Below, piece by piece: positions 1 through 9,600 of a stretch of DNA of 64,000 nt. Position 1 is the stretch's first letter. The number at the start of each line of letters is the position of its first letter. The translations under genes and the position numbers were made by a program. A model generated the notes under the pieces. That model did not search any database and was not told the DNA's origin. It worked only from the letters and a program-made list of their open reading frames with translations. Origin of the DNA: Aphanomyces cochlioides (lineage: Eukaryota > Oomycota > Saprolegniomycetes > Saprolegniales > Verrucalvaceae). The stretch is from positions 620,001 through 684,000 of the forward strand of contig JAHQRK010000032.1 of NCBI GenBank assembly GCA_019828595.1, in the 5' to 3' direction.

Positions 1-408
1 AGCGAGCCTGAATCGGAGGAGGATCCTTCAGGGCCTTCTCAGACGCAGTCGATGCCAGCTCAAGCTTCTGATCCCGGTGAGCAGCCAAACGCCTTATCGT
101 AGCAAGACTGGGCCTTCTATTCTCGAGCAATGGGTATCACGGTGGACGAACTGAAGGCTGCAAAGGACCCCCCTTTCAAGCTTAGCCGCAAGTTCCAGAA
201 TCGCGCTCGCTGTGGCTATGTCGGGACCAGTCGAGCCGAGTGCATGAACCCTCTGGGCAGTTGCGGAAAGCACAACGCCGAAGAGCTACTCCCTGCGGAA
301 CTGGAGCAAGAGCGGCGGCGTCAAGTTGCGAATGGTATTTTCTTGCTGTTGGCGAACGGCCGCTATCAAGCGATACCAACGGGCGGCCAAGAAGACTGCT
401 GCAGCTGA
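1..408 (+). other. Open frame of unknown nature at window edge
   Basis: Frame 1 is open from the first base, with an acidic, Ser/Pro/Gln-rich stretch. It meets a stop at about 100 and reopens from an ATG at 130 as a 92-residue frame ending at 408. It overlaps the end of an integrase remnant on the other strand at 366. I do not recognise the product. It may be the 3' end of a gene lying mostly outside the window or a fragment of a transposon gag-type frame. The in-frame stop argues against an intact gene. Confidence 0.2.
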
Positions 409-1115
409 CGGCGGTGCTCTCGGATGCCACCATTGAGACGAGTATTCCTCACAGCCACGGGCACCTGAAGAGGAGTCCCTGGAATGGACTCTTGCCGGTA
501 GGTAAAGGAGGTGTCAGGAAGTAATTCTTCGTCGAAGTCGACTGGATGCATGTCTTCTAGTAATTCTGTTGGCCTCAGGGGACTCAGTCGTCGTGTCTTC
601 AAGCGAGAGTCATGAATAGTCGTATAAAAGCGATGGTTCTTCCCTGATTTCAAGCTTACGACTTCGACTTCGCTGGCGTAATTTTTCGGTCGATTCACCA
701 CTCTGAACGGTCGATGCCAAAGGTGAGCTAGCTTGAGTTTGACCCCCAGTTTGACCTTGTCGATATAAACCCATACCGCGTCACCCACCCTGATTCGAGT
801 GTCGACGTCAGCTGGGGGGCCTTCGTTGTGTCGTCTCGCTCTCTCTTCCACAGCTTGCTTGACTAGCAATCGGGCCATATCCATGCAGTGAGCGATGAAA
901 GTTGCAGTCTCCATTCATATGCATCCAAGTTGGCATCCGTCTTCACGGATGGTAAACTAGCCATCATGGTGGTACATGGATCCTACCCATGCATCAGGAA
1001 AAATGGAGTCTCCTTCCTGGTGGCCGACATTGAGGTGTTGAGGACGAAGACCATTCGTTCGGCCACATCGTCCCAGTCTCGTTGGTGTGGGTCTTGGATG
1101 TCAAAATCTACTTGA
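366..1115 (-). pseudogene. Ty3/gypsy retrotransposon integrase C-terminal remnant
   Basis: Read on the minus strand, about 1110-915 encodes the end of an integrase catalytic region (DWDDVAERMVFVLNTS, then ETPFFLMHG, the usual chain before a proline-rich loop). It has an in-frame stop right after FLMHG and a frame change near 915. The 366-914 frame then gives RVGDAVWVYIDKV and AHLWHRPFRVV, the conserved post-integrase motif of Ty3/gypsy Pol (normally VW..., KL.HLW.GPFRI). The stop and frameshift show it is dead. No LTR, reverse transcriptase or gag is visible; the left side runs towards the window edge. It abuts pseudogene A at about 1120, so it may have inserted into that copy. Confidence 0.75.
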
Positions 1116-1125
1116 AAGAGGCCCT

Positions 1126-1532
1126 AACATACGACTGAAAACTCAGTATTGTTGGCTGGACCTTGTCCGGAAGTGAGAACTTGCCCATTCTGCACATTGT
1201 CGAGCTCGGTGTTTTATACGCGACGTACAAAATGCCGCGGTTTATGTGGAAACAGTTTTGAGGAATTCACCCGACCGGAAGTCATCTCAGTATTATTTGC
1301 TCCTAGACTTTGCAATTTTCAACACCATCAAGGAGACTCCATTGGACACCAATTGGCTCAAAACGATCGCTATGCTCTCCTTTCAAGGTGAAATAATTTT
1401 GTATCCGAATCGTAAAGAACCTTGTTCAAGAAGGATTTGACGACTCGATTGTGCTGACAAATGCCTTGGGAATCCAGCAGCGCATCAAAATAGCCTCGAT
1501 TACAGATGTGAACCGAGGTAGCTCAGCATGAA
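1126..1532 (+). pseudogene. Pseudogene A: fragment of duplicated membrane-protein family
   Basis: Translation from 1126 gives NIRLKTQYCWLDLVRK, then a TGA where all relatives have Trp, then ELAHSAH and VQNAAVYVETVLRNS. This matches ectodomain 1 of the intact copies (TPYCWxDFxRRWELAHTAK, QNAAVYLEALLRN). After a disrupted stretch at about 1390-1425 the match resumes (VQEGFDDSI, ALGIQQRIKIASI) and stops at 1532, exactly where a long hairpin begins. Only about 135 of about 1735 residues remain. The nonsense codon, frameshift and truncation at both ends mark it as dead. Confidence 0.85.
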
Positions 1533-1589
1533 CTCTGATATCCTCTCGGACATAATGGTGACACCATTATGTCCGAGAGGATACCAGAG
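1533..1589. repeat. Near-perfect 27-bp inverted repeat (hairpin)
   Basis: Arms 1533-1559 and 1563-1589 are reverse complements with one mismatch (position 6 of the arm) around a 3-nt centre, GAC. The left arm begins CTCTGATATCCTCTCGG and the right arm ends CGAGAGGATACCAGAG. No protein is encoded. It starts at the exact base where pseudogene A loses similarity to its relatives. It could be a fold-back/MITE end, a palindromic repair scar or a terminal hairpin of a mobile element. No flanking target duplication is obvious. Confidence 0.85.
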
Positions 1590-2224
1590 TTGCAGGATAA
1601 ATATATACTCTTAAAAGGAATTCTTCGGACAACAATCGGACAGTACATTAAATAGTTTTAACTCACTTTTTCCCCATGAACAAGCTAGTTCATTTCACTT
1701 TAACTTACTACGTTTGGGCATTTGATGTCATTTCCTTTCTGAGCAAGTGGGTGACAGTCGACCACAAGAGCTGACCTTGCCGGCGTTTTCCGACACCGTC
1801 ATTGCTCCTGCGTACGTCAACAGCAGTCTTGCAAGCTTCGTACATGTTTTTTGCATCAACTTCATTGCGGATTGTCGTTGGAAGACCAAGTTCCCGATCC
1901 TTGTTATGGATTTGTTGTATGAGTCAACACTTGTATGTATGAATCAATACAAACTCTCAACTGCTTTAGACTCATCATAATATACACGTGTGGAGGCACA
2001 CCCGTGGGTTTTAAAGAAGCCCTTCCATCATAATTGTTGAGACTTCTAGAATGTAATCTCAACTTTCACATTCGAGAAAGGTCTCATAACTATAAAACAA
2101 CTTGTATATTGCGTGTTCCAGAAGACTCCAGAAGACAAACGAAGACCACATAATTCACACTAGGCCTAGCTAGCTTTCATGTTGACCATCTAATTCACTT
2201 TCCAACTTCCCTTCTAGAGTTTAC
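1590..2224. other. AT-rich region without a supportable gene
   Basis: Short frames only. A 77-codon frame at 1747-1980 (+) and an opposing hydrophilic frame without a useful start at about 1707-1930 (-) resemble nothing I know. From about 2034 the text has an LTR-like look: TGTTGAGA start, a GTTGAGA/TCTCAAC hairpin and a TATAAAAC box near 2091. I cannot find a matching second copy, so it is not called an LTR. Confidence 0.3.
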
Positions 2225-2365
2225 GAGCCCTCAACGCCGCCGCTGCCGCCGCCGTTTGACCTAGCCTCCGACGCTAGATCAACCGCCCGAAGCCCAGCCG
2301 TCCCGCCGAACCCTGCCGCGCCCCGTCTCCTTTCCTTCCATCGCCCCGCGAGCCCGCCGTTGAGG
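2225..2365. other. GC-rich island in AT-rich decayed DNA
   Basis: About 140 bases rich in CCG, GCC and CCC triplets stand out sharply from the AT-rich sequence on both sides. There is no long open frame of obvious coding character. It may be the leader of a retroelement or a CpG-type promoter remnant. Confidence 0.45.
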
Positions 2366-3898
2366 TAAATGCCTCCGAAGCGTGAGCAGAAGACACATCA
2401 ACTTCAGCAGCACTACAGATCCTTACCTGGACTCCTCTTGCGAGATCTCGGGTTAGTACGCCAAGGAAAGGGCTGTAAGCTGAACGTTGATTGGCTGAAC
2501 TCCTAGTTGCGTTTACCGTATTTTATCAAGCCTACAAGACACCAAGTCACTCAAGACACACCCTCCGGTTTCCGTGACACACATTGTCCGGATCCGGAAG
2601 ACAAGTGAAGTGCAAGACATCTCGATCTACCAAGGAACATTCCGGGAACAAGACAATCACTCACAACTGAAGTCACGACAAATCAAGGAAGTTTGGAACA
2701 GTCAACAACACAAATATCAAGTTTCGAGGTTTTAACATTTGCTCAAGACAATTTTTTTATTTAATCCTACTTTAACTATGGGAGTTATTGTGCTTTTCAC
2801 TCGATTTGCCCATTGTTTTATCGAGGGTCAAGTTAGATAATTCAAGCTTGAATTGGCGTTAAACAACGATTAGCTCAAAAGGGCATTTTCGCTTAAATAA
2901 TTCAACATCATTATTTCAACTGATTTTGTGTCCATCAAATCAAGAGAATGGAGAACCATCGTGAAGACCTTCCACTGCCCGACTTCTTTCGATGCCAACT
3001 CACGGTGAAAATCTGCAAACCGCTCGGCAAGAGCAGATCAAGCATTGACCAGCCAACGATGATCCAGTTGCAACGCAGAGAGACTTTTGGGCAACACTCG
3101 TGGACACCATGACGGAGATAGTCGACCGCTACCACTCCACTGCCGGGAACACGAAGTGCATATGGGATCCGTCGACGTCAAAACATTTCTACGTCAAATG
3201 TTCGGCAAATTCAACGCAGGATAGATAAACATTGCTGGATTTCGACAACTACAGCAACATCCTCCATTACGTATGGGATAATACCAGAAAAAGTCGCAAC
3301 GCTCAAGCCGCGTTTACACTTCACGTATTCATATACATAGGTATGATTTACACTAGACTTTTCGTCAATTCATTATAGAAAAGAGAACGGAGAGGCTAAC
3401 CATTCGTCGAGCAACACAACAAAATATTGCCTCTGCGTCTGTGCGTTTGGCCGACCAAATACGCGAGCACAATTTACAACTTGGACCCCCTACAAACGCA
3501 GTATGCTTATGTAGTTGCAGAGCGCTTGCCTGCAAGTGAGCCCATTGAAATTCCAGCCAATATGACATGCAACAACTTGCCCATGTCGATAGAATGGCAG
3601 CAAATCACGCATCGTGCACATGCGGTACGGTCTCCATACCAGACACATCCATGACCGCGGTATCATCATCATACACCAGGCCATCCAACTCCGCGCGTCT
3701 TGCTGGATGCTGGCAGGTTCCAAATCTTGCTCGTTGTAATACCGCCCAGGCGGCAGCGTCCGATCAGACATTTGATCTCCGGTATCGTCCATTGATCGTG
3801 AGTTCACCGTAGTCTGTGGGACTACTGACTTAACTAATAAATTTATTAATGTGAATACTCGCAGATCGTGGCCTCACACGCCTCGATCTCACAGCCAC
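2366..3898. other. Decayed region, probable old transposon DNA
   Basis: From 2520 to 2760 the motif CAAGACA/AAGACAC recurs many times in non-coding sequence. From 3085 to 3190 a short plus-strand frame (FWATLVDTMTEIVDRY) has a protein-like look but ends in a stop at about 3226. A 105-codon minus-strand frame at 3490-3807 and other short frames on both strands are not recognisable. High stop density and lack of a consistent frame suggest a degenerate element. Confidence 0.3.
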
Positions 3899-4480
3899 CT
3901 AGAGCTGTACGCAGTTCAGAGTAAACAGTAAACTGGCATTATTGGTTATACTCATCCCGAAAGGTCGCCACGAAGGGTCGCAACCCTTCGTAATCCTTCG
4001 ATATGGATCAGAAACCGAACAATGACGATCGATGCACACACACACTTCATGCATATCATACCGCAAGGGCGGCTGGCGCACATCACCATCAGATGTAACA
4101 AAAATACCAGGACGTGGTGACGAATGGATTTTCATGCAATAATAACCATAGCATGTTAAATGGCAAGATATGGATGAAGAGGGCCATACTGAGGAACCTC
4201 TACATTTCAGACATGAGTTGCCACTTCCAGAGTAAAATCCATTGATTTCACGAATGATCACGTGAAACCACAGTTCAACTGCCCTCTTGATATCTTGAAA
4301 CTCACATTTATTTCCTTCTCTTGAAAAGAGTGCTGCAACAGTATCAATATGTCGCAAGCACCTCTGTCGATACAGCCAATCTACTAAAGCAGTTTGATGG
4401 GGTTGTGATAGCTCGAAATATTCACACACAACGTGCAAGCACGATTCCCCCAACGCCTCTCCGGTCGATATGCAAAGCAT
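3899..4480 (-). CDS. Hypothetical protein, 193 codons, unidentified
   Basis: An ATG-started frame of 193 codons, cysteine-rich (several spaced Cys, including CLKC and CYGYYC), lies between decayed elements. The other two minus-strand frames across the same bases carry many stops, which mildly favours coding. I recognise no family, and no neighbour suggests a role. It may be a leftover from a mobile element or a chance frame. Confidence 0.25.
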   Translation of the reverse strand: MLCISTGEALGESCLHVVCEYFELSQPHQTALVDWLYRQRCLRHIDTVAALFSREGNKCEFQDIKRAVELWFHVIIREINGFYSGSGNSCLKCRGSSVWPSSSISCHLTCYGYYCMKIHSSPRPGIFVTSDGDVRQPPLRYDMHEVCVCIDRHCSVSDPYRRITKGCDPSWRPFGMSITNNASLLFTLNCVQL

Positions 4481-4694
4481 TGCATTCTACGACTTCGACA
4501 CAAGGCTTTGGGTCGACAAGTGGCAAGCTTCCAGATACAGGCGCATCATGGTGAAGAACATGATTGATGCGTAAGAAGATGTCGGAAGACGAACCGATTC
4601 AAGTGACATCACAAGAATGCACACAGTCCAATTCAATTATCAAGCCCATCACTAAAGATACTGCCCTACAGCCACGGCAGACATTCAATTCCCA

Positions 4695-6215
4695 GTGCAT
4701 CTTGTAGGAAATCTACTTGGATAGTTGGAGGGTTCCATTTGATTTCTTCAGAGTAAGCAGATAAGCGTCGCCCAATGCATTGATAACGTCAAACGTTTCA
4801 ATCACTCCAAGCAATTTAAAGTTTTGTCATTGAGTCTTGTAAGAGATGATCCCATGGCCCTGCCAGTTTCTGACTTCCTCATCGATCAAGAGTTGTGATG
4901 AGAATGTTGCCTTCAACCAAGCGTTCCCAGCGTTAGACTCGCGAAGTACTTGAAACACAGCATGTTCCATGCGTCGCCCCAGCATTGGTGATTGTTGCGA
5001 AATAGACCGTCTAGGTAAACGGCACCGTTGGTGGCATCATAGTGTTGACAGAGTTCTTGACGAGCAAATTCCCACATCCGGTTAAAATCCACATAACAGT
5101 ATGCTGCAAATATCCAAGGCAGAGATGACGTTGGAAAGTGAATTCACGTGGAGTTGAATCAAATTGGCATAACCAGGCGCAACATTTATTTATGTGGTAT
5201 CAGTCGTATTTTGCGTCGTAACTCGAAGACCTAGCTCCAAGTCGTTCAGGTGCACAGTAGTTCGATCATGCGCTCGCACGAGGTGAGCATTAAACCAGTT
5301 GCACAGATAAGCAAGGGTGTTATTGAGATCGAATGTCGCCCACCAAAAGTCATTCGTCATAGCTGCGTCTGCTAGTTGTAGAAACGCATGTGATAGAGAT
5401 ACACATATAGCCAAAGCCCAGTACGCTCCAAACTCGTTGCATTCGTTTTTGTTGAGTTGTAGCTACCGACCCCACCAGACTTCGTTTAGTTCCAATCGTA
5501 GAGTTCTGAAAAACCAACCCGCGTGCACCCACGGTCTTTGTCGCTTCGGAATGCGAGAGAAGGCTCCAATAGCTATGAGGGCGAGTCCCATCCCATTCCA
5601 GATAATACAACAGTCACATAATAAGTAAAACAAAGTAAAACACTGAATGTAGTTACAGCTCACTTGCGGCAATTCCAGAGGATTCGCAGGTAATGGCATC
5701 TCTCATCGACAAATTGATATAAATTATTTCTCGCGTCGCTCGGTAGATGAGATCACGCTCAGGCGACTCCGTTAGTTGGTTTACAGCTTGGACGAGAAGT
5801 TGAGTGCAGATATCAAAAGTAGTCACACAGGCCAAGCAGATTGCTGGGATATCACTTTGCTGCAATGGCAAGGCAGAGATGGCCAAGGCAACAGTTCAAT
5901 ATGTTAAATCAATCATGTGTGGATCTTGACTAGCGCAGTCATCGTAATATCCAAACGAGTGCTGAACATGAGTTTGAGAACGACCAAACTGACAAAGTGG
6001 ATTGCCCCCAGAATGAAATTCTTCACTTTGCCATGCCATCGATACAGCATCCAGAGTAGCACCTGCTTCGAGGAATAACTCCAACATGGATGACGAGTTA
6101 AAGGAATTGTCAAGTGCAGTAAAGAAAGCAAGAAAAATCTGTGGTGGTCGATTGACAAGAACACCTCCAACTTCGCGCGAATAAGACGACTTCCCGCCGT
6201 TTCCCTATCGTGCAT
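4695..6215 (-). pseudogene. Pseudogene B: truncated, internally deleted membrane-family copy
   Basis: Reading the minus strand from 6215, similarity starts in ectodomain 1 (SRLIRAKL), passes QHSFGYYDDCASQDPH and the ISALPLQQSDIP region, then jumps to PLPANPLELPQVSCNYI. The conserved ADGDPWSFFGW segment is missing. A second jump after GAFSR removes about 240 residues covering most of the first membrane cluster and resumes at TIGTKRSLVGSV. Half 2 follows: MTNDFWWATFDLNNT, ESNAGNAWL and TLKKSNGTLQLSK, with several frameshifts and stops (for example a stop in place of Gln after QLSK). It ends near 4695, and both the N- and C-terminal parts are absent. Confidence 0.9.
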
Positions 6216-6673
6216 TTTCGTGAAAATTCTGTTTAGAGCACACGACGCCTGCTGTCAAACAAAATGACAGAAAACATCATGAACTTTGCAGCCATTTTTA
6301 CAATGAATCAAGCATTTTAAAAACTATCAATTCTTTCGAGTTAGATCAAAGTTTACGAAGTTTCTCTAACTACGCCCACACCCCACATAATGTCCTTGTG
6401 TCGATGGCCAAACTGTGGTAGTGTTGTCATTTTGATTCCGTGTTGTCAAATTTTGACAGAGAAATTTAACCAATCATTCATTGGTGTGGTAGTGAGTGTG
6501 ATAGTTTACCGGAACTGCCATGATTTTATGCACCATGTCAGGGGACTACTACGACCGTTTGGTCTGTTTCCTGAATTAATTCTGAGCGGCAACTCAAAAT
6601 GCTATCATTAAAGGGTGTCAACCTCAAGTATTATGAAGAACGGTCGGGATAGCGCATTTGCAGTTCTTGTTAT
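6216..6673. other. Intergenic, no feature seen
   Basis: 458 bases between truncated copy B and the stop codon of intact copy C. AT-rich, short frames only. It probably includes the 3' UTR of C. Confidence 0.5.
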
Positions 6674-9600
6674 TCATTCCGGCAAGGGTAATGCATGGCG
6701 GAGATGATTGGGCTGACCAGAATACGGGGCTTCGACTGGGTAGATGTAAAATCTCCATGTCTTGACATCAAATACGTAGTGATGGCCTTTGAGCGTGAGC
6801 GAGAGAATACCGTTGAGGACTGCAGACGCTCGGTCCATAAAATAAACTCCCATGTACTCCCACCCGTCGCGTCGAAATTGATACCTGGCCGCTGCATAGA
6901 GGAAAAGTGATGTGGATTCGTCATGAGGTTTGATCTGACGGAGTCGAATGCGTTCAAAAGCGTAGCATAAGAGACAGCTCGCGATCGCATAAAGAATAAG
7001 ACCTACAAATCGCTCACTGTTGCCGATTCGAACAACGCCAGATCGACAGACGCACTGACTATCCACCGCCTCAACCGTACAAACACGACCAATATCCACT
7101 GAGTGGTTCACAGGAGAGAGAAAACTCAATACGGCAGCAGCACCCCAGAGCAGCAGACTGCTCTTGAACGAGTAGGATGTATACTCTTGGGTAATGAGAG
7201 AGAAAACATCGTTCAGAATGTACGCAAGCCATGTAGCTTCTCCGGCCGAGAAGATCGTTTTTATCGTGTCTACTGGTGGAGCATCAAGTAAAGCTACCAG
7301 TCCAGCATGTAAACGACGGAGTTCTAAGCTTGCTGTAGAGAGGAGAATGATAGCTGTGACTCCACGAACAAAGACGAGTGGGCGACCAAGCCAAACCAGT
7401 CCAGCCACGCGATTGAACGAGAAAAGGTTGAGTCCTTGGATATAGCCGCGACTGTGAATGAAGTACAGAAGTACAATGATCGCAACACAGAGCAGAACAA
7501 TAGTAAAATACTGAACAAGGTGATGGACGTAGAGAGCCAAGTTAAGAGGCACTTCAATTCCTTCGGCGGGGGTCATCATCAGGCTGTATCGTGTCGAGAG
7601 TAATGTGAGAGAACCGATATCACCTTGGAAAGTCACTACTTCCCGCAAACCTCGTACCCACTCAAAGAGCATGACCCACGCAAAGAATTCAAAGTCCGTA
7701 TCGTCGAATAGACCCGGAGTTGATAGTGAAATAGGCAAGTTATCTCGACTGATATATTGAAAGAGCTGAACATGCACATCCAAGGCCCTGATGTGCTGGG
7801 CTGTAGCATATATAGCCTTCATCTCATCCTGCGAAGTGATGTGGTGCTCTATGAAGGATTTCATAGCATTCATCGAATTGAAGCACGTGTCTAATCGTGG
7901 TGCACGATTGCAAGTTGCTTTGATCGACGTGATTTCTGTCAAATTGAATACTATTCCGGTTGCAATCAGTGCGTAAAAGCTAGCTTCAGGCTCTAAAACA
8001 ATGCTCTCGAAAATATTGACAGCACAGGAGCCTTGAGAACTGAAAAATACCTGCCCTTGAAGCTGAGGGCTCGCTTGCTCAGGACACATAGGATCACCGC
8101 CCCAAAAGGAGACGCCGTCCCATTCGGTCGGCTTTGGTGATACTATCACAGATTTATACAATGGCCAAAACTCCAGCTGTGCATCCAAAGAAGTCGCCAG
8201 GAGAACTGCAAGAGTCTTTATGAGGTTCTGGTAAAGCTCTAAAAGAGACATTGGCATGGGTACTCGATACATGTCAATCGAACCAAACGGTCCTAACTTT
8301 GCACGGAGGAGCGTCATGCCCATTGACAGAGGTGCTTGCAGTGTAAGATTGGCCATGAGTTGATTCTCTATCGATACATTTTGAAACGCAAAATTGCGCG
8401 CTTGTCGAACAAGGCTACAATTGTATAAAGTCGATTCATTCGAGGAAATAGCAGTGAGATCACCAGCAAGTCCCCAGTACATTTTGTAGGATGTTTGCTT
8501 GGAAAGTTGAAGGGTGCCATTCGTCTTCTTGAGAGTCAGTGGGTAGGTTGAGCCCAATGCATTTATGATATCCAAGTTTTCAATCAAACCCAACAATTTA
8601 AAATTTTGCCATTGCGTTGTGTATGAAATGATTCCATGGTCCTGCCAAAACATTATTTCATCTCCAATTGATAGCTGGGCAGACAATGTTTTGTTTAGCC
8701 AAGCTATGCCAGCATTTGATTCACGAAGAGCAGCCAAGATAGCAATCTCCCAAGCTTTACCCCAACAAATCGAGAATTGGCGATTATTTCGAAAGATTGG
8801 CTCAAGGTAAACAGCACCGTTAGTTGCATATCGTTGACGGCACCTCGCTTGACGCGCACGACTGCTTGCAAGCTCCCATGTTTTTCCAAAATCCACGAAG
8901 CAGTAGGCAGTAAATATCCATGGCACATCACATCCGTTCATATTTCTCAAGGCAGATATAACATTAGGAAGTGAATTGATTTCATCTTGAATCAAATACA
9001 CATAACCGGGTGCCACGTGGATATTAGAATCCGTGGTATTTTGCGTCGGCACGAGAAGAGCACGTCCCAAGTCATTGAGATGCAAAGTATTGCCATCAGA
9101 GTAGATCGATAGTTGGGTATTAAACCAATTGCATAAGAATGCTTGGGTATTGTTGAGATCGAACGACGCCCACCAAAAATCGTTAGTCATTGTAGCCTCT
9201 GTCAAGCGGAGAAATGTATAACTGCTTGTAATAGACAAACATATGTAGACAAAACCCAATGCACTCCAAACTCGTTGAATTCTCTTTGGACTTGGAGTTG
9301 AAATAATTCCAACAAATGCTTGATTTGTTCCAATTGCACCACGCTTGACTACTCCTGATGCACGCTTCGACATAGCTGTTTCAAGCAGTATCCATAGTTT
9401 AACATCCAATACATAACCAAAAGCTGGGATAATGCCTGACATGACACAAGCCACGTTATCGAGGTTGTAGGTCGGTCCTCGGACTGTCCTAAAATACGCA
9501 TCAGCAGCAGCGGGGATGGCGATATGCTGTGTCGTCTCGGGTGGTCTGTGAGGATATTTGAGACATCGATTAATGACCCTCGAAATCGCATGTGATATGA

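Noticed and set aside
2034..2230. LTR-like sequence (TGTTGAGA start, TATA box)
   Set aside because: No second copy or primer-binding site could be found in the window, so an LTR call is not supported.
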